DNA of 64,000 bases. Source: Heterodera schachtii. Its lineage: Eukaryota; Nematoda; Chromadorea; Rhabditida; Heteroderidae. Made by a program: the position numbers and the translations under genes. Positions 35,901 through 49,937 of this stretch are shown piece by piece. Under the pieces are notes generated by a model that was not told the origin of the DNA, searched no databases, and was given only the letters and a program-made list of their open reading frames with translations. The DNA lies in the NCBI GenBank assembly GCA_023374025.1, contig SIJG01000036.1:1006777-1070776 (forward strand). Direction: 5' to 3'. The stretch's first letter is position 1. Each line of letters begins with the position of its first letter.

Positions 35901-37162
35901 AAAATAATAAGCTTTTCGAAGAAACAATTTGATCACCCGGAAAATCAACGAGAATATTAAATATTAAAATATTTATTTTAAATTTTATGATAAGAAAAAA
36001 TAGAATCAGTATAAATGAAAGCAAATATACTTTGTAATGAATTTAATATATTTATTTAAATCATAAAGCATTTAAACAATAATTTTTAATTTATTCTACA
36101 TAAATTTGACAAAAAAAAAAAATAATTGTCATAAAACTTTTAAAACAAATTTTAGAAGTAAATATTAAATAATTTTGAGTTTTCATAAGTAAATTGAATG
36201 CTTATACAAATAAAATAAAATAAATAATAACAAAATTAATATAATTCAATAATTTCGTAATAAAAGAAATCAGCGATATATTTAACGTATTTAGAGAACA
36301 CCGGGATGATTTAATGTTCAACCCCCCTCAAAAGGGAAATAATATTCAAACTAAAAATATTATATTTTCGGTATTTGGTTAGAATAGGGTTATTTATCTA
36401 AATAAAAAATTTTGAATATGAAATTTTTCGGTTTTTGGTTTTTGATAAAATTCAAAAATTTAATTTTATTAAAAAAACAAAATAAATTAAAAAATTTATC
36501 AATATATCAGAAAATTTTAAAAACTAAACAAGCGTTAATAGATAATGAAAATTGTCAATTAAATTAATAAATTAATTAGTATTCATCTGGTATACATTTT
36601 ATTATATTTCATTAACTTTAATTTTATTTTTAATTCTGTTAAAGATTTAAGATTATTTTTAAATTTTCTTGAAAGATGCATAATGTGAACACAATGTCTG
36701 TGGTAGTGTAAATTTTTATAAATATTATTTTTATTTTTTTATTTTCTTTTATTTTTTTATATGATTATTTTATCATTTATATTGTTAGGTATTGTTTTTA
36801 TTAATATAAACCAAGTTTTTAAAACAATTAATTAAGTTTCTCATTATGTTTGATGTGCCGTAAAAATCCTGAAAAACCCAGAGTGCATTGTGTTAATATG
36901 ATTGTTAAAAATTTTGTTTAAATTCTTTTTATTATAATTAAAAATTTAGATTTAATTGAAGCCATTGTTGGAAATCGATAATTAAGTTTCAATTGAGTGC
37001 AAAGAATATTGATAAAAATGAAAATGACATTTGAAGCAAATGACATCACGAAACTTTACTGATTAAGACTACTTTTTATACAACATTTGAGACGAAAAAT
37101 AGATGAATATTTTATATTAATAACTTATTATTTATGTAGAGCTCAGGAATATACCATTTTTA
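33000..37162. other. AT-rich stretch, no gene recognised
   Basis: Apart from the dispersed repeat copy at 35630-35870 (partner of 6450-6700) and a ~135-bp block at about 34375-34510 that recurs inverted at about 44634-44770, I see no supported feature. Open frames here are short and lack protein-like composition. Confidence 0.45.
35630..35870. repeat. Dispersed repeat, second copy
   Basis: It matches 6450-6700 in the same orientation, sharing AATAAATTTATTTC(A/G)TGAGA, a GCACTTGCCATTTT-like block and GAAGGAAAAAGGTCCTAATA. No coding function is apparent. Confidence 0.45.
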
Positions 37163-37389
37163 GGTACTTTCCTGTTTTGGGGCCGCACCCAAAAATTTTA
37201 AAAAATCAACAAAAGAGCGCGCAAAATAAACAAGGCGTGCGTAACACTAATGAGGGGGCATAAATGCAGCAATTTCAGACAAAATTTCGTCAAATGGAGT
37301 CAGCTCCTCGGTGTTTGCAATCTTCACACCAAAGAAATTCACACAATTTTTTAAAATTTTTGGGTGCGGCCCCAAAACAGGAAAGTACC
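37163..37389. mobile_element. 227-bp MITE with perfect 8-bp TSD
   Basis: The ends are GGTACTTTCCTGTTTTGGGG and its complement; the inverted arms are about 40 bp and almost perfect through a GCCGCACCCAAAAATTTTA block. CATTTTTA occurs immediately on both sides (37155-37162 and 37390-37397). The 8-bp duplication suggests a hAT-like origin, although GG termini are atypical. The near-perfect arms indicate fairly recent insertion. Confidence 0.7.
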
Positions 37390-37399
37390 CATTTTTATT

Positions 37400-40300
37400 A
37401 TAATTTAATGTTTTAATTATTATAATTTTTGCAAAAATTATGCTTTCTGTAATCATATAAAAATATAGGCAATCAATTATAACTTTGCTATATATTGAAA
37501 ATTATCAAAAAAGAATTAATTTCTATCGAATTAATTTCTATCGGCAGTGGATTCATATTGGTAAAGACATTGTCAAAGCCTGAAATAGTTTTTCACTTAA
37601 ATTTTTGAAAAATGGACATAAATGATCATAAGTTTTCCAAAATTTCTTTCAATTCGGCTATTTTTAAGGCAAATGTTATAAAATAAATTGGAATTATTTT
37701 ACAAAATAATTCTTTAAGATAAATAACAAAAATTAAAATTTAAATAAAGAGAATGGTTAACTTTATAAAAACAGAAATGACCAAAGATGATTCGGAGAAA
37801 ATAAAAAAATTTTAAATAATGAATTCAAAATTGACAAAATTTTTTGATTCATTAATTACTCACAATTAGTATCAATGCCAATGCCAATTCAAATGTCATT
37901 GCAAATTGGAATGCAATACATTTTTACGTATTTTCATTTAATTTTGGCTGCCATATTTTTTCATTATGCCTACAGTACCGGTCGTGCCGTTCTTCAAATG
38001 CCATTGTATAAAACGCAAAAACACCAAAATTTGTTGAAATCAACTGACGGACGGACGAAATTCTTGTAACATTATGAAGTGAAATAAAATTTTTGCAATT
38101 TCATTTTCGTCGGCAATTAGAAAAAACTGTGGGCCTTCAAATAAAATTTCCAAAAAACCTAAATTCAAAATTATATAAGGTTTCTTAATTAACGAATTTA
38201 AAATATTTTAATTCCAATGTAATAAACTTTATTCTTTAGTAAATTTTGAGAATTGGTTAATAAATTATAAATATTCATCTTTTTCGTTTTTGAATACAAA
38301 TAATAAGATTTTAAGATATAAAGTGAATATTAAATTTCAAAAACTTCATTATTATTATTATTATACTAATTTTTTGTCTTTTATTTAACTGTTTAGATAT
38401 TGATTCGTAATTAGTTAATACTTCTTATAATTTTTTATATATTATTTTTCTTGTATTATAAATTGTAGTTCAGTGTTGTATTTTTATTGAAGCGCAATAA
38501 CAGGTAAAAAATAAATATCAGTTTAAAATAAATAATATAATGTCTCAATGAGGAATAGAGAAATGATGAACTTAATTATATAATATTATTATTATCATTA
38601 TTATATTTAAATTCATTACGTAATTATAATTCAAAATGTTAAATGTTTATTATATTCAAGTGAATTAATTTATTTTACAAAGGGAAAATTGAAATTAGTC
38701 AGAAATGTTCTAAGTAAAGACTGTAGTTAATTATTTGTAAAAATGAATTTTAATTTTGTATTGAATAAAGATTGAATTATTCAGCTGAAAAAGATTGAAT
38801 TAATAATATATTTCATAAATTTATTAAAAAAATGACATAAATTTTTGAATGAATAAATTTATTTTTGGTTTTTCATATTAGGTTTGTAAATATAAAAAAG
38901 TAAACTAAGTTTACCGACCATTTACAAAACCGACAAAAATTATTTGGATTACTAAAATCATATAAAACAATAAATAATAAATGTTGAGTACCCAATTATT
39001 TTAATTTCTTTCAATTAAAGTGACTTTTTAATAAAACAAAAATAAAACTTAATTAAAAGCCAAATAATAAAGCAGTTGTGATTGAATACGTGATAAATTT
39101 AAAAAATACCTATCGAATGTGACAATAATTAATTAATTAAATTAAAACATACATCATGCTTATTTTAACTACAAATAAAAACAAAATATAAAATTTAAAA
39201 ATAAAAATTTATATAATTTAATTAATTACAAGAAAAAAGTAAGAAAATGAATTGAACTAATTAAATAAGAATTATACAATATAATATTAATATAAAATTT
39301 TTAAAATTTATTTTGTAAAAAATAGATGAATTTGTTTTTAAATAACGCAATCAAATTTTTATTTTATTAGGACTTATTTAATTGTTAATTTTATAATTAA
39401 TTTAACAAATTTATTGAATAAAGGCTAATTAATTAAAAATGGTAATTAAGATTTTCTTGCTTTAGAAGATATTCACTAAAATAATTATAAATAATTTATA
39501 ACAAAGAGAATATTTTAAATTAATTTCATATATTAATTCATTCTTTATAATTAATAAATTTATTTATAAAAAAAATATATTCAAAAATAAATAATCTCCA
39601 TTCCATTAATTATTGTGTTTCGATCCTAATATAAATTCTTTTTGAAAGTTTCCTTTTTATATTTCATAATATAAGGCTTAAATTGAATATTAAGTTAATT
39701 TGAATAATTTACTTAATTTAATTTTTTGCATTGAAAATTATTCAATTTCTATTTGTTTTCTTGTTTTTCAGTAATTCGATAAAATTAATCATACATTCTT
39801 TAATTACTATTATCTGCTCGCTATTTTAAATTGAATTGAGAAAATACAAAGTAAAGTTTGGTCAACTTATTAAAAACTGATAAATAGGCTAGTAAAATAA
39901 GAATAATTTATAATTCTTCAATATCTAATTTCTATTTTACAAAATGGTCTCTATCCACCTTCATTTTCAGTTTTTTCTGTAATATTTATTTTACAATTAT
40001 AGTTTACTTTTAGTATAAATATGATAAAATTCATGCTGATATATTATGGTCAGTTTTGACAAAAGTTTAAATAATATGCTAAAAGATAATGTGTAAAATA
40101 TTAATAATAGATTGATTAAACATTTAAATTTATTAAGCGCTACATTAGGACTTTAAAAATAAATAATTGTATTTTAAATATTCATTGATATATTCTCTGC
40201 CAGTTTGAATCTTATAGCTAGTTTAATTGGGTAAGAATAGAAAAAGAAAATAAAGGAATTTTAATATATTTTAATAAAAATTTTAATCTTTATTGGCTAA

Positions 40301-43300
40301 TAGTTTCACGAATAAATTATAATATTTAAAATAAAGTTAGTTGTAATTATCATAGTGATTTATGTAAAAAGATTTTTTAGTCTTTATCATATTTGTTACT
40401 TTTTTAAAAAAAACAATAAGGGGTTTTTGATAATATTTCTCAAAATGATAGTTAAACCACTTTTTTGATTATTTAAAAAAAAATTTTGAAACAAGCGATA
40501 TATATTTTATTCTGTAGGGTATTATTAAGTTCGTTATTAGCATAATTTAATTAATTCTTTTTTTTAAAATACTTTATTGTCAATTCGAAAGTATAAATTT
40601 TATATGTCTTTATATTGATGAATTTTTAAGACTTTTAAATAAGTAAAATTTTGAGGTGAAATATTGATTATTATTGGCTAGAAAATTGTCCATTTCATGT
40701 TAAAATCATTGGAGAGGTTAATTTTTTTTGTCCAAAAATTACTTTAATTGTGTATCGGTCAAAATTGGAAAAATTTATTTATTTTTTATTTACTTTTAGA
40801 AAAAAATATTTATTCCTCTAAAATATAATATAAGGATACTTAGAATCTATTTTATAAATCATCTATATTTTTGATTAAATTTACAAATTTAATGAGGCCA
40901 TTAATTTGGGTTTTCAGCATAAACCATTTTTTAAATTAGTTTTTGAATATCAATAGAAAAACAATGGTCCTTTACCTGAGTGAAAAGAACACAAAATTTA
41001 ATCAAGTTTATAATGTTATATTTAAAATTTGATTTAATTAAGATATTTCATTACTTATAAATTAAGTAACTATCATTTTTTGCAATTTCAAATTTGGATT
41101 AAAATTTAATATTTAATTATTTATTAATAGCTGTGTTTATATTTATTTTTTAAATTAAAATTTTTTGTGTTAATAATTTTAAATAGTAAAAAATTAGAAA
41201 TAAGAAGCGAATCATCAATAAGAAAACAGAATTCAAATGTATAAATTGAATATTAATTTTGCATTTAAATAAAAAGTTTTTAATACCATTCATTTCCTTC
41301 GACTCAATATTGTATCGGTTTAATGTATCTTCGACAAATACATTTAGTGTGGTAGCTTAATATACTGTTGAAAGTATTGATTTCACATATGAATTTTGTG
41401 AGTCGAATAATTAAATTTATTTATTTTATTTTACCAATCACAGAACTTTTTTTGATCGACTCACCACGTAAGATTTTTACTCATATATCATAAATTAATT
41501 TGTAATTGCTGTAGTTACTTTGCTTATAAATAAAATAAAATAATAATAATAAATGAATCAAATATTAAAAAAAGGATAAAGTAATTAATTATAATTCATT
41601 AAAAATAGTTCCGGGCCGTAGAAAGAAAATTCAAAAAAATTTTTTAAATGCGAAAATGAATGAAAAGGAAATATTATTTCTGTTTTCTAAAAAAATTATC
41701 TTTTTGTAATATATTCTATGAATTTCTTCAACAAAATAGGAAAATTATTCATATGTTCAAGATATAATATTAATTTAAAATTGCTAATTTAAATAATATA
41801 ATAATATAGACTAAATTTGAGGGTTAAATTTATATTAATAAATTTCCAGCACCTTTTATTTTTTTCATAATCATATTTATTTTTTTCTCTTTGATATAAA
41901 TTATAAATATAAACGTTTTGTAAATCAAATTCATACAAATAAAATGATAATTTTCTAAACATTTATATTTTGTAATTTGCTGAATAAAATAAAAATCCTT
42001 CAAAAATTGTGTTTTCTTCATCATTTTAACAAATAAATACATACAATTTATCTATTGAGAAGGGCACGCAATTTTTTTAAATCAAATAAATTTTTAATTA
42101 ATTCTTTTAATTTTTTATTAATATAATTATAAAATATTTATGATGGCTTTGATTTTTATAATATTTTGTGTTACAATATTTTAAATTTCACATGTTGAAA
42201 ATCGGGTTTATCTCATATATTATGCTGTTCGTTTAAATTATGTAATTCCTGACTTTATTTATGCACCCAGAACTTGCAATCATTTATTTATTACTTGAAT
42301 TTTTCTCATTTATAACTGTTTTGAAATTACACGGGTGAATAATTAAAATTTGAATAGAAAAATTATACTTTTTAAAAATTAGATCTAAAAATCAATTTAT
42401 TAAAAATATTTTTATGCAATTTATTGTTAAATTGTTAATTGTTTACGGTTTAGTATTAAATATTATCTTTACTTAATTTTTAACTAATTAATTATTTTAT
42501 TAAATATAAATATAATTTTAGTTACTTTTATTTTAACTTCTCCTCTTATTTGTATGAATTTAATAAACAAATAATTTATATTTTATAATAAAATCACTTG
42601 GTTACTTGGTCATAATGTTCAAAAATATAATTTTATAAGAATTTATATAAATAGTAAAGAATAAATAAATAATGAAAAAGTAATACATTGCTTTTTTTCA
42701 TGAAAAAATGAACTTTCTGCTGATTCGCAATCAAGTGACATTATAATAATTCCAACAAAATAAACTGAATCGAAAGAATATTTTGAAAATATTAATATTA
42801 AAACAAAAAACAGATATAAATTTTTATTCGTTGATATGAATAATTCTTTGTTTTTAAGGTTATTTTAACATTGATTTATGATCATTTAATTGTTTTAACA
42901 TTGTAATATTTTATGTTTTAATTAGTATTAAATAAATAGAGTTTCTCAAATAATTATTTTTTGGTAATTTATTGAATTTTTTATTTTTGTTTTATATTTT
43001 AAAATGCTATTCATCTGATTCTATATTATTTATTATCACGCGCAATGAAAGGTTTAATGCTGAATTTAAACGATGTTGGTTGTTTGGTATAACCAATTTT
43101 AATTTTATCTGCATATTATTAATTTTTTTTTTCTATTTAAAATTATATAATTAAATTCATTTTAAAAAATTTTCAAAATATTTTTGTATAACTTTTTATT
43201 TTAAAACTTAAAGATGCGATAAATTCAGGTACTTCTTTTAATTTCTCAAGTATTTTGAGTATTTTAAAAGTAAATTTTATGAAAACAAAATATTGATTAA

Positions 43301-46300
43301 TACTTATATAAATTCACTTTTTTAATATTTATGATTTCTTTTTAAACTAACAATCATTTTGATTTTTTTTCATTAATTATTTTACTTTAAATTGAATGCT
43401 TTTAATGATGTTTAAACAAAATATTATAAAGGATTTATTTCTTGATTGCTTCAGAGATTTAAATATTCCAAATTCGAAGAGTTGGGTTGGTCGTTTTCAA
43501 AATTATAATGTTAGCTGTGTTTTTTTATTTTTGTTCAATAGAAATAAATATTAAATTTATTTACTTAAAATCTTAATTAATTTAATGATTTAGCTGCTGC
43601 TTATATTTTTTTTATATAAATAATATACTTTAATAGTCATTATTTTTTATTGAATTGTCAATTATGTATATAATAATAAATAGTAATAATAAAAATTGAT
43701 TATAAACATCTTTGCCAATTATTAGTATATGTTTATGATATATTTTATTGACGTTTTGATTATCTTTTAATTTTGATATTTTTCCAATTAGTAAATTTTA
43801 CTATTACAATGAAAATTTGCAATTTAGTAGTATTTTTTCATTATTTCATACCGTACTAAAAAGGCTTATTCCTTTTAATTTTTAAATTAATAAATTAATA
43901 TTTTGAATATACATTTTTATTGAGAAAATTTAACTTTGCACTAGCATTGCTTTTGAATCTTAGAATTATTATTGTTTTTTAACTATTACCAACTCGATAA
44001 TGCTACGAACACTGAACTCGTTCCAACGATGAGATTGGAAGAATTTTAACGGTGGCACTGTTATTTACCTATTTGATATTTTTTGCTTTCTTTTATTACC
44101 ATTCGTTTTTTAATTAGTTTGATATATTATTTCAGTTAATTGCTTCAGACTCAATGTTTTTTCATTTATATTAATTTTTGTTATTCTTTATGTGTTTTGT
44201 ATAATTAAACTAAATAATATGCAATAGAGAATTCTTTTGAAAATAATTCTTATTTTTCTATTGAAACTATCTTTGTTTATGAATTGATTTTGAAAAAAAT
44301 TTCTTTTCTAACATGTTATTCATAAATATTTTGTGTTTTCAAATAGTTTTACAATTATTGAAGGTTTCTTCCGTTGAAATGATTAAAGAAGTAAATTTAT
44401 ATAAATTTTTTTGTTTAAAATTTTCATTGAAGAAATTTTTAAAAAATAATTTACATTATTGAAATAATGTCTCGGTCAGGTCACACCCGAACATATTTTG
44501 TTTAAAATATTTAAAGGTTAAACTTTCATTAGGAAATAATGTATATTTTAATACTTTAAATGCCGAAGTTTTTGAAAATTAAAAAACATGATTAAAGTTT
44601 ATTAAAATTTAAAAAAAAAAACATTTTTTTTAATTAATTCGTCGAGTCAGACAGACTGGCTGAACGGCTCAGTTGGCTGTTCTTTTTTATTTTCTTTCTG
44701 TTTTGTTAAAATTAGAATTATATTAAATTTAATTTAATATGTTTATCATCTTTACATAATCTTTTGCTATTTTGCCATTGATTTATTGATTGATATTAAT
44801 GGTGCATTAAATTTTATAAATTATTTAAATGTAAAATATTTATTTATTAGCATTTTTAGTGTTTTATATGCTGATTGTTAGATGTGTATTAGTTAAAATA
44901 TTGTGAATGATTTTATTTAATAATATTGTCATTTTTTTTTAAATTTTTTATTGCTAAACATATTTAAACTCAACTGGAGTACGAGAGATATTCAATTTAA
45001 ACAAATATTTTTTTGAAATAGCTTTTATTAAAATTTAAAAAAAAATATTATTAAAAATGAATACAATTTTCTTTAAAAATAATGTTAATTTATTAAAAAT
45101 ATATAAAAATTGAAAAAAAATCAATTTTAAGAAAATAAAATATTTGTATATAATATGTAATTAAATTTATTTGTAAATATTTTTCCAGAACAAAAAATCT
45201 AAAACGCTATACCCATATTCGACCGAATTTTAAAAATTCAAATAAACCTAAAAATATTATTAATTCTTTAAAATATTTAAGTTAAAAAACCAAAATTCCT
45301 TTAAACATTTCGATTAAAAATACGTAAAATTAAAGTAAAATAGGCAAATTTTATGCATAAATTAAAATAAAAGATTTAAACTAAAAATTAATCATTAATT
45401 TGTGCTAATATTTTTTATTGACTATTCTATTATTTAAATTTTATTAAGTTTGTTTATTATGTGAATTTATTAAAATGTCACTAATTTCAATTTTAGACAA
45501 TATTTTGGCCTCTTTTGAGTTTTAGCACATTGGGGCTTTTTCGCACACATATGTACATATTTGGCGGTTTTTAGTATAAATAAATCCCATCCCTATGTAA
45601 TTATATAAAGACAAAATCTATAGAAATAAAAAGAATAAAAGTCAAAATAACAATTAAAAATCATCATTTAATTAAATAAATAGCTTTTAATTTAGCTTAA
45701 TTTTATAAAAACGATTTGTAGTAAGCTAAATATTATTAAACGAAATAGAGACTAAAATATTAATATTAATGTTTAAATGATTATATTGTTTTTTAATTTT
45801 TTTAATATATTTTTTCAAAAATATAACAACGATATTTATTTTAAAAATTTACTCTAAATAACTTCTATCAAAATTAATTTTTCATATATAAATTGAAGAT
45901 CACTTTTCAATTTCAATTCATTTAATATTTTTGGATTTATTAAAAAATTATTTAAATTTTAAATTCAAAATACTTTTATACTCTTGCTTGGAATAATATT
46001 TGAATATTTGAAATTTATAAATAAAGTTTATAAACCAAAAAAATATATTTTGAATATTTTGTGAATTTATATAAAGCATCCATCCATTGACGCTCTTTAT
46101 TAAGTAAAATAATAAATAAAAAATTAGCCATATATTCAATTTTCTTTTTTAAAATTTATTTATTAATTTAATTATTCTTCACTTTTCTAATAATAAAAAA
46201 GAAAATTAGAACAATTAATAATTTACTGTATATATAAAATCAATTTTAAATAAATAAAGATTTTTAAAAGTTTTACTTTTTAAATTTTCGAATTAAATCA

Positions 46301-48930
46301 ATTTAAATTCCTTTTTTAAATAACATTTTAACTAAAGAGATTAATAAAATAAAAATAATAAATATAAATTTATTATGAATAAATTTATATTTTTTAAATT
46401 ATTGTTTTAATAAACAAAATTTATTTTTATTAATAATTTAAATGATATTTAATTTTACAATAAAAAAATTCTTCAATTTGCTATCTAATAAATGTTTAAA
46501 ACAAACCATAAAAAAAGTATTAATGTGAGAACAGTAAAATTGTTATTTTATTTCATTTAATTCAAATTAAAGTTTTATCAAGCAAAATATTTATATTCCA
46601 AATAAATTTTGTGGATTTGACATAATTAATATTTTAAAAATGCATTAAAAGAAAATTCTGGGCAGAGTTCTTCTGTCGGCGGATCTATTCTGCTGTACGT
46701 ACTTTTGTATATATTAAGCTTTACATTAGATTTTATTTATATTTTGCATTCATAATTTATCGGTTATTTCTAAGCCATTTTATTTTTGATTTTCAAAAAA
46801 AATTAATTATTAATAAGCCAACATTTATTTATGTAATATTATTTTCATGTTTCATAAATATGCACAAATCACTGTTTTGTTCTTTCAATTATATTTTAGT
46901 TATAAATTAAACAGATTAAAGCATTAAAACATTTATCTTTTATTTCTTTATTTATTTTCTGGTTATTATTTTATATTTTTATTAATATTAATTGTAATCA
47001 CGAACATAATGTTCAGATTTTGCTACTAAAATTTGTTTGCATTAAAAATCAATTTTTAATATTAAAATTATTTAATTTAATAAAAAATAATTACACCGAA
47101 AATTGAAATGTTAAAAAAAATTAACGTAAATATATGAAGATATGAGTTGATAGAGTATGATTGAAAGTTACAAAATTTCAAAATGAAAATCATTCGATAA
47201 AAATTGGATTTGAAAGATTCCAATATAAGATTAATATTTACAAATGTAGTAAGAATTGAATGATCCAAAAAGAAATAATTTATTATAGGGAATTAATTAT
47301 ATTAGAAAATTAATTTGGAATATTTACGATTCTCCTGAATTCTATGCTTTTAGATTCTTCAATTATATATTCTTCATAAAAAACAACAAAATTTAAATAA
47401 AAATTAATAGAAAAATTTTTAATAAGCTAAAAATAATAGAAAAAAAACAATTAATAATATAAAAAAGTAAAATAATGTAGTTATTGATTTTTTTAAATTT
47501 TTTGCCGGTATTTTCATATAAATATTTACAAAACCATAGACAAATCATATCAAATACATTGCATTCTTTTAGAAAATAAAAAGTCATAATTCAAATTTAT
47601 AATATATTTAAATGTTTAAAATAAATAAACGAAAAAAGTATAAATATTATATTTGTTAACTACCTTATCAGAGGACGCTTTGGTGAATAATATTTTGATC
47701 TTGAAATGATTTAATTTATATTATTAATTTTAGATTTATAATTATAAATTCTGCATCAAAAAATTATTTCTATAGAAAATTTCAATAATATTTATTGTAT
47801 TAATTTTAAATACATAAAAGGCCAAAGAAGTATATAGACTTTGAAAATACGCAAGTAAAGCAGCTTCTAATGAAGTAGCAGCACATCTCAAAATTTTCAA
47901 GATTAATTTTAGATTTTATATTAAATACTTTAATTAAATTTTCATGATTTTATTAAATTTTATATGAGTCCGCAGATAAATAAATAGGTGAATTTATTTT
48001 ATGTATTCTTCTATTTTTCTGACTCTATTTTCTATCCCTTTATAAATAAAATAAATTGTTTTTAGAAAAATTCTTTTCACTATTGTTTTTATTTTTTCTC
48101 TGATATTTGCTTTATTATTATAAATTCTGATTTTTTTTTAAATTAAATTTTCTTCATATTAATTACAATTATTAATTTATGTTGTAATATTTATTGAAAA
48201 TTTTAAAATATAAATTAATAAATTACATTTCCTTAGGTCCATCTTGAAATTATTTTGGTGGCCACTAATAAAATGATGCTAAAAAGCATTAAAATTAAAA
48301 ATTTTTTACAGAAATAGTTTAATGGACATTTGAAAATATTTATAAACAAACTCTATCCAATAAGAATTAAAACAAAGCTATTGAAAATTTACAACAAAAA
48401 TTGATAATTTATGTTAATCATATAATGTCTAAATTTTAAGTTAAATATACTAATAATAAATTTTTAAAAAATTTAAAAAAATTTCCGAAAATTTCCGACT
48501 TTTCATCAAAAATTTCGGAAATCGGAAGTCGGAATTCCGACATAGTCAATAAATTAATTTGTACTCACTCTTATTTGAATTAATAAATAAGTTTCATAAA
48601 ATTATTCTTATACTTTGAAAAAACTAAATATTATAAATTAAGCGTAATTTTTGATGTTTTATTTATGTAATTTGATTCCATTAATCTTTATTTAATATGT
48701 CCACATAATTGAGTTTATTAAAAAGAATTCAAAAAAACATTTAGAAATTTTAAATCACGTAAATATTAAATTTTTATTTTTTGAATAAACAATTAAGTAC
48801 TATATTGAAATTACATTTTTTAATTTAAACTGATCGAATTAAAGCTGATATAATTTAGGCATTACTTTATTTATTTTATTTATTTTTGATGTATCGTAGT
48901 TTTAATTATTTTTGAGATAATATTAATATA
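37400..48930. other. AT-rich (plus strand T-rich) gene-free stretch
   Basis: No gene, RNA or clear mobile element is supported. From about 38 kb onwards the plus strand looks T-richer than the preceding 28 kb, judged by eye. The inverted partner of 34375-34510 is at about 44634-44770, and a small palindromic run of TTTCCGA or TCGGAAA motifs is at 48482-48541, just left of the Maverick. Confidence 0.45.
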
Positions 48931-49604
48931 AGTAGTATAGAGTCCCAAAAGCGCACGGTTGCGCACGGGTGTTTCCCGCACGAATCCGTGCCTATGGGAG
49001 GGGTGCAGTCCTTTGAAGTTGCCGCCCCGCACAAACCCGTGCCTATGGGAGGGGTGCAGTCCTTTGAAGTTGCCGCCCCGCACAAACCCGTGCCTATGGG
49101 AGGGGTGCAGCCCTTTGAAGTCGCCGCCCGGAACGAACCCGTGCCTATGGGAGGGGTCCGCCCTTTGAAGTCGCCGCCCAACGAACCCAAACCTATTGGA
49201 CCACTTTGAAGTTGCCGCCCAGAACCGAAACCTATTGGACCTCTTTGATGTTGCCCCGCAACCAAATTAGATTTCCCCAAATCCGCACGGGTGCTTTTTT
49301 TGCTCATCCCTCCCCGCCGATGCACCGCCGCGCAAATTAATCGATAAAAATAATCAATAATGACACTGCCCGCCCTCCCCGCCGATGCGAGTCGCGCAAA
49401 TTAATCGATAAAAAAATCAATATGACACTGCCCGCCCTCCCCATCGATACCAGTCGCGCAAATTAATCGATAAAAATAATTGATAATGACACTGCCCCAC
49501 CCTCCCCATCGATGCTGCCGCCGCGCAAATTAATCGATAAAATTAGTCGATAATACATCGCCACTCTAATCCACTCCGTCGGTGTGCCGCGATGCCGAGG
49601 ACCA
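48931..49604. repeat. Left terminal inverted repeat with internal tandem units
   Basis: It matches the reverse complement of the right end from AGTAGTATAGAGTCCC through the CACCGACGGAGT region. It holds about four ~51-bp units (GTGCCTATGGGAGGGGTGCA type, 48987-49180), then several ~60-bp units containing GCGCAAATTAATCGATAA and CACTGCCCGCCCTCCCC (49325-49550). Open frames in the units are repeat translations and not genes. Confidence 0.9.
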
Positions 49605-49866
49605 AAAATATTTATTGATTGGTTTCCTATTTCGCAATTTCCCCATCGATTTCGCAATCTGCATGTGACTTTTTTTTTTGTTGCATATTTCGCAATAGAC
49701 ACGTGACATTCTGCCGGTGCGTCGAAAATGTATCGTTTGTCAACGAAATATTCCGCACTGTCAGTGAAATATTCACTGAGACGGCAGTCACGTGCCAGGT
49801 GTCAGCTGACACGAGCCATTCTGCGGCCACTATAAAAGCCGCCCAAATTCACTTCTCCATTCAGTT
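49605..49866 (+). promoter_or_regulatory. DNA polymerase B promoter region
   Basis: TATAAAAG lies at 49831-49838, and TCAGTT, an Inr-like motif, at 49861-49866, exactly the spacing expected of a metazoan TATA-Inr promoter. This predicts a ~75-nt leader before the ATG at 49938. Upstream are a perfect 14-bp palindrome GTGTCAGCTGACAC (49799-49812), a CAGTGAA-ATA-TTCACTG inverted repeat (49762-49778), two CACGTG E-boxes (about 49700 and 49790) and three TTTCGCAAT repeats (about 49629-49696). These are candidate operator or host-factor sites; their function is inference. Confidence 0.65.
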
Positions 49867-49937
49867 CAACCAAAAGTTGGATTTTGCTAAAATAAAAATT
49901 GTGCGCTCTTATTTAAAAATATTAAATTTAATTAAAA

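Noticed and set aside
37875..38069. 64-codon open frame with a hydrophobic stretch
   Set aside because: Its start is a CAATGCCAATTC-type simple repeat, it is isolated in AT-rich DNA, and it has no promoter or conserved motif.
48880..49325. Gly/Pro-rich open frames in the left Maverick end
   Set aside because: They arise from the ~51-bp tandem units of the inverted repeat and recur as mirror images at the right end.
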